DNA from: Albula goreensis
Lineage: Eukaryota; Chordata; Actinopteri; Albuliformes; Albulidae
Assembly: GCA_022829145.1 (NCBI GenBank)
Contig: CM040746.1
Location: 12,770,184-12,834,183, forward strand
DNA: 64,000 bases
Reading direction: 5' to 3'
Shown one piece after another: positions 41,441 to 56,800 of this stretch; position 1 is the stretch's first letter; each line of letters begins with the position of its first letter. The translations under genes were made by a program, and so were the position numbers. Below the pieces are notes generated by a model. That model was not told the origin of the DNA. It saw only the letters and a list, made by a program, of their open reading frames with translations, and made no database searches.

Positions 41441-44400
41441 CACTGTTCTGGAACAGCTAGAAATATCTGTGGAGAGCTAAAAGCTTCCAAATATATCTAC
41501 AGAGACGTCGCACTGGACACAAGCTGTGATCCACACCTGGGTGTTAAGTCCAGTTTTCAAGGTTTCACTAGTTTATGTTCTCCCATTCCAATAGGTTTGA
41601 CAAGAGCTTTGTCACCCTGAAAAATATTGCGTAGTTTACAAATTCCCCAGAGATAAACTCCCTTGATAATTACTCAAACATCGTGGGTCCAGTCAGAGCA
41701 ACATGAGATCATTGCAGAAATATGTAGAAACGAGGTGTAGCCAAATAGATATCCTGGAAATGTAGACTACGGGTGACAGAAGCTACGTCCACATGTAACC
41801 AGTCAGAGAAGCTAGGTAGGCTGCACTTACCTGCTATTAACAAAAAAAAAAAAAAAAAAAAAACTCTGGAAACGTAAGTAATAGAATCTGCTGTTTTCCT
41901 TCTTTTGAAAAACACTTCTTTTGTCCCAGGTCTTTACATCCACACATCCGTGAACGCGTGACACACTGACAACAGGTCTATTTCGTCGAACTACCCTGTG
42001 TTTTTTCACAAACGTATGCTGAAGCGCGGTGATGACAGGGACATGTTGTAGCCTGAACTGCCTGAGCCCGCTCTCGTCAGGTGTCTACGATTTAGGGCGG
42101 ACTGAATACCCATGATTATGTGCACAAACAGTTTACTCATACAATACGTCTAAATGTTCAGTTATGGGAAAAACAACTTTTTGCCATGGAAGCACCATAA
42201 CATCAACACTGCATCGACCACTACAACGTTTAAAAAGTTTGTCAAATGGATTTTCACTCATGTAAAAGTAGCACGAGAAGCATGCGAAAACAAAGTTCTG
42301 CTTTGTAATTAAGACAAATTCTGTATACCTATAACTCTTCCTTCATCAGCATACCAACTTGTCACACAGAGTTTTTAAATCACCCTCCAAGAAATACCCG
42401 ACAAACATACAATAATAATATTTTAACATAAGTAAACAGCGTAACAAAGTAAACAAGCAGGCTCCAATATGCAAATATGAATAAACTGTACAGTCAAAAC
42501 ATACGTACAACAGCACTGGACACGCCCCCTACTGTCTTTAATAATACCTTAACTGGGTGGCAGCAAATGAGTTCCTACGGCCAAAACATATTTTGCAGTA
42601 CTTTTATTAAATAATACTAGTACTGAAGGCAACAAGCCAAAAGCATTGAAAAAATACTGTTCTGTCACCACATACGACATATTCGTCCATATCTATTATA
42701 TTTTCCGCAGATAACAGAATAATCTGAAATCAAAAGTTTGCCATTCAATCCAGGTGCATTGAAACCATTTTTAAATACCTGAAATACCAATGAAATGGAA
42801 GAGAAGAGAAATCCTGCTATCTTAGGTTAAGTCTGTGTGCACTCCATAGTAAGTGAGAGAATTCCTTGACCCTATTTTAAGGAGGGGTATGTGGAAATAT
42901 TAATTCGCTCCTTCAAAATGAAGTTTATGGCCATTTAAACCCCGCAGGCAGTGATGTGTTTACAATGGTTACGGTCATGCAATTGCCACCTGTTGCTGGA
43001 ACCACGTTTTCCCCCACAGATTTAGTCATCTTTGAACGTTTTACGTGCGTTTTAGGACGCATTCAGGATCTTACTGCTTACACGCAACTTGCTTTGTGTT
43101 TTCCTTGCTTTGTGTAAACCGCAACGGCGGATGTAAATGTTAATTTTTTCAGACAAATATAATGTCACCCAGAAAGTATATCCGCTTATCTGTAAAAAAA
43201 AAAAAAAAAAAAAAAAGGCTGATACAAACAGACGTGCATCAAATTATTATCAGGACAGATTCTTCCTTTCATGAAGAGGGTAGAAACAGCAGGTGAAATT
43301 AAATAGCTGTGTTGCACAGGTTTCGCAAAGTAAGCTCTAGACCTGTGGAATAGACCTTCAGGTGGTTTGACTCCACTAGACCATTTAATCAAGAGTGACG
43401 AAAGCCTTCAAACAAATGGAAAAAAAAATGTTCACTTTCAGAGATCTATGTAACAAGTAACAAAAGCTGACAAAACAAATATGTTCTGTTCTTACCTTTG
43501 AAGTTACCTCTCTCAACCTAACTCTTCATTTGCAGTGTGAAACACCGAACCTGCTGCAACTCGTACCAATCATGCGAGCAGCCTGCAGCTATCGCAACGC
43601 CCTTTTCCTGTATTGCGTAGCATTCACTGGGACCCTGGAGTGTTCTGTAAACGTGGTGTGTACATGCACAATTGTGTGCAGCGTGATTGAAGTAATTAAG
43701 CGGTTAATCATTCAAAAACGGTCAAAACTGAGTCATGGCCAGGGTACATTTCAGGCAAAGAAAAAGTATGTGATCCCTATGTTTGAATGGTATTTTTTAC
43801 TTCATTTAATAGCAACAATGCAGGACCGTTGAGTTAGAAAAAACGGATTGTCGTTTTATATCCAGTCTATAAGGAAAAAGGACTGTGATCCTTATTTGAG
43901 GGAAAAGTCCTGTAGATTCCTTGCATTCCAATGCAAGTTATTATTCTCCATGACAACACAGCTGGCACGGCCTATTGTTAACAGGGGGAACCATAATGAC
44001 GTTAAAAGTCATCCATGAAATGTAATGCCATATAAAGTAAGTTGCGTAAACCCAGATTTAAACTGGGTTTCTGAACCAACAAGAGTACATAATAAAAGAG
44101 AAATTAAAAACGAAATTTTATGTGACCTTCATTTCGACAAGACTGTCATGCGCACAATAATTACTGCGCAGGTATGTATGCATTTTGTGTGTCCTAATGA
44201 AATAGCATTGTAGGTACACCTATGTGTACTGTTGTATAGTAATACATTTATTGTACAACTGCATAAGAGTTTCAATTTCATGGCACGTTAATGTTCTACT
44301 ATTCCACTCATTTCTGACATCCAAACATTCACCAATCAATAATGGGAACTCTGATTGCAGATATGGTGAGATCATACACAGGTTGCTATTTCTTATGGAA

Positions 44401-44844
44401 TCAGAGAGCAGCTGTTTAGAGCAGGAGTGTTTTCCTAGCCATAGATACTTCATGAGATATTGCTGGAACATCTTTGATCATATCTCTCCCTAAGTGTCAC
44501 TATTCATTGTTAATCTGAAGAGGCTGGCAAAAAGAGACCCCTAGTCCAAGGCTTAATTACAGAGACCATTCTGAGGCAATGCAAGACTTTGGGGCCATTC
44601 ATGCTTATGAACAAAAATCTGAGAGATGATTTGAGTCTTCATCAACCACAAGAACTACCCAGGTCTTATTGCATTCTGTTTGAAAAGTCTCTACATAAAC
44701 TGTATGAACATAGAGGGGTGTACTGGAAAGCCTTGTCAAAACATAGCTGCAATGAGGAGCTGATTCAGCCATTATACAAATCATACAATATGTATGAGGG
44801 GAATGCACACATTGTATGTAATTACAAAAAAATTACACACACAT

Positions 44845-44888
<44 letters not shown>

Positions 44889-47800
44889 TACAGATGTACA
44901 GAGAAAAAAGAAGTCCACAGTCGAAAAGCCACACCAGATTGTACTATTATGCTGTCTGTATTACCAATGCTACAAAATCTTGTTGAAAAAAAATTTCACA
45001 ATACCACTTCAATGTGCATTTCAAAATAAACAAACGAATGACAAGTGTGAGAAGCTTTAGAGTATATGATTGATTTCCACACCTTATTAGACAAATGCCA
45101 AACTCTGACACAAAAGTAGCATGTCACGACAGAATCACCAACAGACAGTTTGCCACAGGCTGTTTTTAATAAGATTACAAGGAAATACAAAGTTAAAAAA
45201 AAAACGTGGCCCCTAATTCTGAAATATCAGTCTCAAGATAAAGGAATATACTGTCCACTCCACAGCCACTCAGTCCTCTGGATCACAGTCATTTTGACTT
45301 TGCTGCTACTGAAGTGGTAATAATTTACTATATGTCATGTTCTGAGAAATGATAACGGTCCAGTTAAAGAGGATACTCTGCACAACATTCCTCATCAGAT
45401 ATAGGCGCAGAGCACAAACAGTGGACAAGGTTCAATCAACACTTATCAATAACAATTACATTTAAACATGACAAAACTGTTTTAAAATAATCATTTGGTT
45501 TGTTCAATAATTAACAATGTTACTAAAAAAACTGCATTTCATTGAAAGTCAGTATTCAATGGTTTCAGTAGATAAATTGTCAGTGAATCCATGACTTGGT
45601 ATAGGTCAGGTATATGACTACAGTATGTGCTAAAATATCTTCAAAAATGGCCTCTACAAAATTCTGCATATATGATGGGGTACTGACATCTAATGTCCAA
45701 ATAAAGAAAACATCCACTGAGATACTTGGTACAATTACTGAAAGAACTGGTTAGATGGAAATTCCAAGATTAGACACATTCTTGTGATCTAGAGAACATA
45801 AGACAATGGGCTAGATTCTATACTCTTTGAAGTCCTTCTGAAGTTCTAAGAACATAAAAAGGACATCAAAGAAATAACAAACAAACATCAATATTCTGGG
45901 TTATTTCAGGTTAGCCTCCAGGAACTGTTTGGTTTCTGGGTCTGTTTGCAGTTGGATCTGCATTTGACACAGGGGTCCTCAATAGGTCGCCAGTCCATTG
46001 CAAGGCCAGACAGACGAACACTGACAAATGTGCTCACACATACACACACTCATTCACACCTACAGGTGATTAGGCAAGTCCAGTCAGCATGTCTTTGGAC
46101 TGGTGGAGTGGACCAGGGAAAGCCCACCCAAACACAGGGAAAACCTGCACACTCCACACAGAGGGCCCAGCCATGGTGGGCCATACGAGCCAGCCTGCAG
46201 TTAGAGCTTCTCTGTGAACATGACTCCTAGTTTACATTGCATTAGCTTGTTTTAACCTCAAAAGTGAATCATTCAGTTATAATACTGGAAAATTATTCAG
46301 TTAAAATATTGTACTGCTTCATTTTGTAACTATGCATTAAATGAAGGGTGTCATCAGTTAAATGGTGTCCTCATGGTATTATTGATATGGATTCAGAGTT
46401 ATTACCCCCTTCCACTTGATCCATTTACATCTGCTTTATGTCTGTATCTGACATGCAGTAGCATACCCATGCCCAACTCTGTAATTTGTGCCACTTGTGC
46501 CTTAGTTCTGGCACTACTACACATTTGTTTCCCTCTTTATGCCTGGCATATTCAATGTATCTGAATAACAGTGTCTGCCAAATGCCAGTAATATACTGGA
46601 ATGTTATTTTTAGCTACCTCAAAAATTTCTGATACATAACAGTGTATTTCAAATCTGGTTTGTCACAACCTGTTAGCTACTTCGGGGACATGGATAACTT
46701 CTCTGGCCCTTCAGGAAAAGGTGGGCTTGCATACACAGCGAAACAATATGCAGTACTGTTCATAACCGGACACCACCTAGAGTATTTTAAGAACTGAGCT
46801 TCACAATGCATACCATCAGAACAGCTGCAGGATCCACCCCTATCCATTATTACAGTAGTCCCAACATGCACTCTGCAGTCAGGCATTGTTACTGGATGGA
46901 CATTATTTGGAGTTTAACACATGCTGTCTGAACCTGTGCACCTATCCAAGTAATGTGAATAATGCACTTTATATGCAGAATTTAAAGCCAGCAAGCTGTC
47001 AGAACTTTCTCTCATTGATCAGTCTGCACGCTCCAAAAGTGGCGCTCATACCACTAACGTATGACACAAAAAAATAGTTTTTATTATATTATCAATAGTA
47101 AAAGGGATATTTTCTTGTTCTTTTTGTATCACATGATATAGTTCCTTGCTACCTAACTATAATGAGCAACACCTGGTCTTGTGGACATGCACACACACAC
47201 ATAAAGGTACATGGGGTTGGGGTTGACACTAAAGTTTTGCTTAAAATTATTTAAACAGAACACAGTTATTATTCCTGATTCGCTGTCAGCTGAGCCCTTC
47301 ACCAGTAATGTTCCTGACTGTCAAAGACAAACTGAACACTGTTGAGATAAAAGGTGCCAGTTAACATAGTCAACATAGTGTCTGTGTTCTGATACTTTAT
47401 CACATCACTAGAAGAGCAGCACACTAGAGCAGACCCAGTCTGCCTCCTCATAAGTTACATCTTATACCATGCCATGATTGAGTTAGGTACTCTTCCCATC
47501 ATAACTTAGGGGCTGGGTATTTCTATTCACTACTCTCCCTGGTCCTTACCTTTTCCTCTCCTCTCCTCTCCCTTAAGCCCTGGGATCTCTTCCTAGAGGC
47601 CTGTCATTTCCCCAGCCTTCAAAGACATAGTCCATAATCCCCACTCTGTTGTGGGCAGTCTCCCTTGCTCCGCCCGGCCCTTTGTGACATCAGCAAATCT
47701 GCCTCCTTTATTTATAGTGGCCTCAAGCATGACCCTACTGGAGAAAGCTCTTTAGCTTTGGCGTTGAGTTAGCACTGCTCCAGAGGACCCACCCCATGGC

Positions 47801-50800
47801 CAATCACAAGGAAGGGCTGATAATCTTCTTTGCCTGCTCGAACAGCCAGGAGTCTGCCGGCCAGGCAATTAATGACACCAGAGCTCACCTCCGCATTTGC
47901 ACAAGGTACATTTACCTTGCCTCATCTCTCATCTATTGTCTGCCACACTATGTGCTTCTGTCACTCTCTGACCCCTGGATTGTTTCACCTGAGGTACGAT
48001 CACCTGGCATTTCTCTTTCCATATCCAATCCTGTCTCATTAAGTGGAAAAACACCTTGTGGATCAATCACCACACCTACTAATTAAACTATGACTCATCT
48101 GGGAAGATGCTGGATCCCTGTTTTGTTTTCCACGCCTTACTACATAATGCCACAGAAGCATGTTACAACAGAACAGATGCAGGTATACCACAGGTCTACC
48201 ACAGGGTGTTTTTAATAAGATTCCAAGGAAACAAAAAGGTTACATAGCTGCCAATTCTGAAATCTCAACCTGATAGTGGAATATTACTATCTATTCTTCT
48301 AATACACAAACAACTGGAAGTCACACAATCCTCTGCCTCAGGTTAAATTTGGCATTGCTGCCACTAAGGTGTTGATAATCTGTTTTTAGTGTAATAGTCA
48401 ATTAAATATAGTTTAACTGGATTAGACAGTCAAGAGTACAGTATGTAACAAATTTGCATACAACACAGGCAATCAGAATTTCCCTAGTGTTCAACAATTA
48501 CAATAATGGAAAGTGTACATGCTTGCGGAAGGGAAAAGGTGGGGCAGCTCTGCGAATACACGTACATTCAAGCATATATATTTTCCGCCATATTCACATT
48601 AATTGATACCATCTCCAGTAAAAAATGCACACACATGTCAGGTATATATCCAGATCCAAAGCCTGTCTCACAGCAGATCCGTGCGTTACGTGTGAGGGGA
48701 AAATGCACTCTTGTTGGCCGCTGGCTGTCTGTCTGTCAGGGCTGGTTCTGCCAGGAGGCCTGCACTTCATTAGGTGTGCAGACAGGGTGATGAAACCCTG
48801 AGCGCTGAAGCTGACAGGTCTGTGGGAAACATCACCACTGGCTATGGGCTCCTCTGGCCTGTGGCTGGGGTCTGAGAAAACCCTTATAGGGACAGTATGT
48901 AATCTTTATGAAGGATTTAAGAGGATGAACAGTTAAGACATTTTAATATACATAGTCCTTTACTATAGCTCATAAAATGGGGCAGCCAAAAAGTACTGAA
49001 TTTGTAATAAAACTGTCACCATTGGCTTATTTTGAGATTAGGCTACAAATGACTGTTATCAACAGGTTCTTCACAAGTGCTGAAATATTTTTTTATAAAA
49101 TGTCTCTAATACCACTATGATAGAGGCACCTTATTGAAAAATATAAAACAATATTTGTGCTGTAAGGTGAGCCTGGTTGCTTGAAATGGTATTGTATTCC
49201 TTGGCCATAATTCTACCATGCAGATTAATAATCAGATCAACATGCTTAACCGCTGGGAACAGGCATTGTGAGTCGAAGGCTTCCTTTGGATTTCTCCAAC
49301 CATAAACCTGTCCAGATGCAGGACAAGGATAAAAATATGACTTATATATCAGACCATATTCATTTCTTCCAATGCTCAGCGGTCCAGATTTTGAGCTCAT
49401 TACACAAGGTTATGCATACACAGTTTGGTATGCCTAACAGTATCCTCTTTTTGCCACAGTCAAGAGTTTCCTACTGTTTCCAAAAGCATGTGAGAACTTA
49501 ACAGTTATAGACGACTGTGCAGTAGCCCACAGGCATGCACACCTTAGGTTGATTAGTAATTAATGCAGGGGCGCCTGCTTGCATTTGACAGGCCCTTTGA
49601 AGTATCACAGTTATAATTTCCAGGTGAGATATTTTGCCATTTTGCCTTCAACCAGGCAGTAAGTAGATTTTGGGTGGATATGATTTTAGTTGTTCTCATC
49701 AGGAAACAGGGATAAAAACCTCACATCGGTTAGCACTAGTCATGTACCTTCTTTGCATAAACCAGCTCAAACAGTCCCTCTCAGCTTTCAAGGCTGTTTT
49801 TAAATAGAAGGCCTAATTGAAGGCAAGTGCTCACAGCTGAGTTGATTCGACATCACTCGCAGGTGAGCCTGCCTGTTAGTGAGGCCTCTGCTGTTGCAGC
49901 TCCGGTGAACTCTTCAGGCTGAGGGAGGGAAAAAGGAGACTGACAGCAGTACAATGGGAGGAGCCGAGGAGTTTGCTCCTCCCTCCACCTCTCCCGGCAC
50001 TATGTTACAGTTATCTACATACATATACTGCATGGATGACAGTATAATGTTACACTGTCCTAAACTGAATATCTAAGGCAGGATTAACAGGGCTTTTAAG
50101 ATAAAGATAATACTATGTACTCTGGGAAATTCTAATTGAAACCATTACATTTTTGGAGGGATGTTTCAACATACCTGCACCACCAGTACATTTTTGTAGT
50201 TATTATATACTGAAGTCTTGCACAACATCTTATTCACTATCACAATCAATATCCGTAATCACAGATTTACTTCAAAGCATGAGTAAATCTCTGTGGCTAT
50301 CTTGTCAAAGTCATTCTGTCATTTATAATGAGGTGCTGAATGAATGTTCTAGAATGGCAAATCTTTCAGGGCATTCCTTTTTTCTTGCCAGTTAGTCTGT
50401 CCGTGCGATAAACCCCCTCGGTCACATGACATGCTTCACAGATCTCCCATGCCAACGACATTAGCACAGTAGCTCTCTTCCACAAATCAGAAGATTCACT
50501 TCGGGGAATCTTGGGGAGTGGGGGGCTAGCCTCTGATCCTTCTGGGGTCCCCTACCCCCAATATTACCATCATCTTCAGCATAAGAGATGTAGAATGCAA
50601 CCCTGGTGGAGGGAGGAAAAAACTTCTGATAATCAGTTTTCACACATTGCCTGAGAGCAGTGTGCTCCACAAAAGCACTGCCAGATCGAGCTGAGAAAGG
50701 AATGCATGTTCAAACCTGCTGGCACATCCAGGCCAAAACCTGGAAATGTTGCAACAAACCATAGCTTATTTAAATGACTTATTTTTAGCCCAAGTACAGT

Positions 50801-53800
50801 GAAATCTGTATGGAAATCAGATCCCTACGAGTGTGATCTCAGCCCGTTTCCCTATTCTATTTTGTTTTCCAGCACTTTTTGTTTTTGAAAGAGCTCTGTT
50901 TGTGCAGGAGGTCCGCTGAATGGTTGCGACCAAAAGCAGGAAATTGTGACCTTGAGACATGAGTTTACAATGACTCACAGAAGTTTCCTATGCTTTACAA
51001 TCACAAACTTCTGGGCTCTCTGCCCTGCTTTAGACTGTGGAACCGTGTTATTTTTGTCTGTGACAGCTTGCTAAGTAAGTTACTGTGAGCACTCACACCC
51101 CTTTAAAGAAATGCCCAAAAGTCTTTGCAGGTGCACATGTTGAATGAGTGCACACACAAGTACTAACACCTTACAGGCATGTTCAAAATTTTCCACAAAT
51201 TAACTCTGCATCGTAATCACTTCCTGTTCATTCTCACACTAATCAATCTGAAAGGAAGCCTTATCAGCTGACAGTGTGGTATGCTGTGGTTGGAGGTTAC
51301 AGCTGGCGTGGGTGGGCATAAGCTTGTAGGGGGAGGGGTTTTGGGTTCTGAGGTTTGGGGAATTGGGACAAGGGGGGAAAGGGGGCAGGCTGGGGTAGTC
51401 CCAGTGGATAGACATAACACAGAGCCAGAGATGCAGCTGGGAATTTGGTAAGAGGTCACTCACAGTAAACATCATTTGTTTACAGAGGGTCAGTTCTGGA
51501 AAGGCCATTACTCCCGGAGCCATGTGTAATGTGACTTTGCAGCCACTGTCTGTATGAGAACTTCCCATTTCCTGTCCATATCTTTTTTTACTTTAAGGCA
51601 AACAAATATAATTTTCCCACAACATATTTTGATGTGGGTTTTAAACCCCATGTCAGCACATTTGACACCTGTGTTTGCCATACTGATTATGATCTAGGGG
51701 AACTTAAATTCCACACTATGGTATGGTCTCCTAAAACATAAATAACCGCAAGCTGTAAATTCACAAATTCTTCAAACAAAAGGGAAAAAAGGGGTCTTAA
51801 GAAAGCTGCACCATGCAAACTGTGAATTGCAACAATTAAGCCAAAAGTAGATGTTAGCTTTTGCTGCTGTGTGTTTTTCTCTACCAATGGAGTCTCACCG
51901 CAGAGATGAGAAAAACCATGAGTCATCCAGCCCGGAGGATGAAACCTCGCTCTGGGCGATCTCTGCATACCCTACCATGTGATATCCCTGAGAAAAGGTC
52001 ATGACCTCCTGTCATTCCCCGCTGCATCCTGAGGGGGGTTGGGGAGTTGAGGGGGGTGTCGAACAGCATGTCTGCGTGGATTTCCCACCACACATCAATG
52101 ACTCGGCACCACGGAGACCGGATAAGCCAAACCATCTGGGACACCTGAGGGAAACTCTCCGACAGCGGAGACCGATGGCGGGTGCACGGCAGCTTTTTGA
52201 TTTAACATGTTGATGCCATGTGCTGCTGACACAGTGGCGGAAGAAATTGAACTCCACTACGAGCCAGCGAGTGTCCACATGTGATTACAAGGCTACACAG
52301 ATCATTTGCTGCCCACAATGTGCCTCTCTGTTACTGTCAGGGGCACAATTCAGCCCGAATGGTAGACAGTGAGTAATTGTTTTAAATTACGAGAAGCATG
52401 TGTATTTCCAAGCTCACCACAACTAACTCAATAAACACTACATCTCAGGTCCTTATATAACGAGAGGGCACCGTGGCCCTATTAGAGATTGGGCTATTTA
52501 TCCTGTAAAGCAAACCTTTACATAAAATGAGCAGCGAAGAAAGCAGGGTTTCCCCCTCTGAGTCATAATTATATCAATTACATTGCGGCCATTCTTGTGC
52601 AACAATGCCCCATTGTCCCACTCCGAAGGGCTCGCCGGAGTTAAAACCGGCCCAGCGTTCCCCGTCGCACCTGGCCGAGCCACAGCGACGCTACAATGTC
52701 GGGCTCTAGCGGAGATCTCTGGAGTCTGCAGAACTGTGCCGTCCTGCTTTCGCCATCAGCTTCCTTATCTAAGAAAAAACTATCAATACACTACCCGCCC
52801 TTCTGCCCCTTTTCACAAGGGAGTCTTTTCTTTTGTCCAACATCATGTGACTTTCTTTGAAGCAAGAGAAGTTTAAAGGCGTGCTTCCGGGTTTCATAAA
52901 AAGGGACTGCAATCGTGGGTGATTGTCACATGACCCTCAGGAAAAGGATGCCGCTTTGACTCTTTTTTGTGCAGATCTGGTTTGGGTGGTTGGAAGTAGG
53001 CCTCAGCTTAGGCAATTACATCAGCCCTAAAGCACACCCCAGCCATCACAAGTCCGCATGAGCTCACAGAAATAACTCAGATCATGAGGAGGGGAAAGGA
53101 ACACCCCTCTGTGCCTCAATACAGTCATCCTAAACAGAGCCGCCCTTCCTTGTATAGTTAATACTTAAAACATCACAAATACTGTCTCAAAACCAGGTTT
53201 AGTCTGTCAACTAAAAATACAGAAAAGTAAACATGGAAACCAAGTGGGCCTCAAAATACCTCTTGATGGTCTTTATTCAGACATGGCAAGAAGAATAAAA
53301 AGCATACTGGACCTAAGAAATGGGTAAATAAAAAATGTGATATTCACATTTCATATATTGGCTCAAAAATCTTCCTTAATCACAGATTGCTTCTGATTTA
53401 TTAGTGCAAAATTTTCTTTTCATAACCGTGTCTACCTAATTATTATATCAGTCAATTAGTGCATGGTGCCTGACGGCAGGGAATATAAGTCATACTATTT
53501 ACGTATTTGGAACCTGGATGGATGCAAATGCAAACAATTTATTGCCTTTAACAAATTAATTGATTAAAGCTTACTCATTTCAGAAAAAATGTGATTGTCT
53601 AAATGTAGCAAGGGTTTGACACAAAAATGTTTCAGATGCTTACATTTAAACAACCAAACACAAATGGGTGGTAAAAGATTATTTTGAGTTCTCAGGCACA
53701 CCTCCACATTTTACAGAGGAATGTAGATATATAAGTCTAATAATAGTGCCACCTTGTGTTTATTTTCTGCTTTACATGATCCCAAGATCTATTAATTCCC

Positions 53801-56800
53801 AATAGGCTGTGCAGTATACCTATATTTACTTACTTCAGTCTCATTTTGTAGGAACTGTTTTTACCGCCAATTTAAGAATTAGTGCTCTGAGACACTGGCT
53901 GACTTGACTGAGAGCAGAATGTAATCAGAAAAACAGACAGAGCTAGTCATTTGACTCAAATTGAATTCTCTACATGTCCATAATGTGTTGACTGCATGTC
54001 CACATGATGTAGTGCACAAATGCCTCTCCACCAGATCAGGAAATAATTGGTCAGCTCCTGCAGCTAAACTAGACAGAAACCGTCACTGCCCAGTACAGGT
54101 TCACATCTCCAAATAAACGAGGCAATATCAGATATTTCAGTGAATGCTGCTGGAGAGTGGGGAAAAAATAAAATAAAAATAGTCAAGTGAACTATATGCG
54201 TCTTCATTGCAGTACACCAAGATAAGGAGTAACAGTCTTATGTTGGGCCAAATCATTGGTAGAGATTGCTCCAACACAGCTGTTATATTACAATCCCTGT
54301 AGATAGTGGCCGATGACAGCTTGCTGTCCCCTCATCACCACAGTTGCTGTGCGTTAGGCTACCCTGCAGAGGAGAGATATGTATTTTATCATTCTTTTAT
54401 CGCTTTACCTGACACTGCGAGGAACTGCAACTCGGAAAAGAGGACACCGTTCATTTTGTCATCAGTAAGCACCTCGGAAGTGCTTTCAAAATGACCTGTT
54501 TTTCTAAGTACACAAATCAATGACAAGGAGAGACTGAAGGAACTATTCCATTTATCTGCAACTTTAATGTGAGCTCATGCTTCACTTCTGAAAGACCATG
54601 TTGACTTCACAAATGCTGAAATTAGTATCAAAGGTAACAAAAATTTTATGATATGGAAAAAAGGCAACATGGTAGCCGGAGGCCACTGCTATGTACCGTT
54701 CAATAAATGACAGAATAACGATGACATAAAAATTCTCAAAAAAATTCCAAATCTGAAAATCATGAGCAAAATATGTGCACAATGGCCAAATCACATGAAT
54801 AATAAAACATTCCAGCTGCTTCAGAGGCCAAAGGAAGATACAGTTTCTCTGTTGTTTAAGAGGAAGGAAAAAATGAAGTCACGACTGTGAAAGAATGGAG
54901 CCGCGTGCCACAGAAAGCCAGGGAATGCCAAAACTGACCCCAGATCTGCCGTCAGCTGCTTCACCTCCTCAAATCAACGTACAGAGACCTTCAGCTGGTA
55001 GTGCGAAACAATCCCGCCCCCCTCTCCATGCTCCCATCTGTATAAAAGTATACAGCAGTGCTCAAAGTGAAAACAGCTCTACATTGGCCTGTAAAATGCT
55101 TGCTCACAGAATTCATCTGGGCAGAATATTCAGTAACTTTTTACATTACTCAGTTACTTTGCATCTACTGGTATTTATGGCTTTTGTGTTGACTTCCAGA
55201 GTGTGACAAAGAATAAGCATTATTATCCTCAAATTCTGGAGGGCGGTCAAAGTGTCTGTTTTATCCTAGTGGGGCATAAAGAATATTTTCCATAAGACAT
55301 AAAAGGCCTAGTATTCCCCACACAAGAAATGCTTTGAAAATACAAGCTTGTCCTGTGCCTCAATGATATTTTTGTTCCAAGCTAATTTTTTTCTTTCTGT
55401 CCTCACATTGCTACTGCCCTTTTAATCACTGTTTAAAAATGCAACTGTCAAACTGGGAGGGAAGGGGGTGCAAGACTGTATTAGTATTACATGAAATATG
55501 TGCACAGTGACATGCTAATGATAATGAATTGTAGGGCCTAGACGGGTCTGTGCAAAGGCCGCCTTTGTCAAAGCAAAGAAGCAAGTTGCCAATGGAATGG
55601 CCTGAGAAATGTATGTAATGTGTTTTCGATAAAACCATGGATATAAATTTAAGGCTTATGCCTGTATTCAATCTAAGTGCTTAAATTTGAGGATAAAATC
55701 TGTGGTGTTTTCTTTTTTTACCATACATAACATTATGGTACTGACAGTTAATACAATAAACAAAATAGATGTTTTTATATCTACTTACATCTACTAGATG
55801 TTTTAAAATCTACTTAACAAAACAAATTAAGATTGAAAAAACTTTGATAAAAGTTTGGTCACAGTTCTACGTTTAGCATTGACTCAGGATGCAGGAGGAT
55901 GCAGTATCAAAGGTATTCTGCAAGTTCAAAGGGAATCGCTACAACAAAAGCACAGGCTGCTTTTTCTACCTCAACCTTGAAAAATAAGGCACCAAATACC
56001 CTACATTTGTTCTACAGACACTCTAGCCAATGATACCACATAAAGTCCTCTCCACTCCAAAAACAGAGTTCCCAATTGTCCCTGAGAACACTTCCACAGC
56101 CAACTTTATGAGGAAAAACCGCTCATTTTTTCCAAATTTTCCCAGAGCGTGCTCTCCTCAAAAATGCCATGATTATGATCTGCACAGCTCCCCAATTCCC
56201 AATGAGCCAGTGATCTTATGAGGATGGGAAAGACTGGAAATGGGGCCAGCTCAGCGGGGGCCCTGACTTTATGCAGTAAGTGCAATATTACCTTATTAGA
56301 CCTAGGTTTAAGGTCTTATCCAAAAGATGACCTACAGAGTGTGTGTTATATACCAAACCTACCTTGAATTGGCTGGAGGGTATACATTACTTTCATGTTT
56401 AAGAACACCTATGAAGTAGTTCCAGCCAAGAAGCTTAATCACTGTTCCAAATCAACACTCAGACCTCCTTATCTCATATAATTGGCTATCCAAAAGAGAA
56501 TGCAACCTTTTGACCTTTACAGATGATTCCTGCACATAACTCAGTACAGTTGGTTTCACTTTTTACACTACGACTGCAGATTTAGACTTGCTATGTCTCA
56601 CCAGAAATGATGAAACTCACAATTAATGCAGCCCTTTAATACAACCTTAATAATGCTTTTCCTTAGCACTGACCCCTTGGCTTCATATGTTGAGAGGCAA
56701 TTATGGAGACTGTTGGGGCCCTAGGCAGAAGATGCCATGGGGCCCTTCTGACTGACATTTACTGCCATTATGTTATACTTGTTCATTGCCCTCAGGAGCC

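Noticed and set aside
41822-41865. Splice-donor-like CAGGTAAG next to a poly-T tract as an alternative cobll1 first exon
   Set aside because: No open frame with a start precedes it; a (T)21 tract followed by TTAATAGCAG is equally well a chance acceptor/donor pair.
43480-43640. Possible noncoding first exon (CAAAG|GTAAGA donor, inverted CCAAT box)
   Set aside because: The only nearby ATG meets a stop after two codons and no other promoter signal supports it; too weak to list as a feature.
54895-55206. 103-codon plus-strand open frame
   Set aside because: Pro/Ser-rich start then random hydrophobic end, no splice signals or homology recognised.
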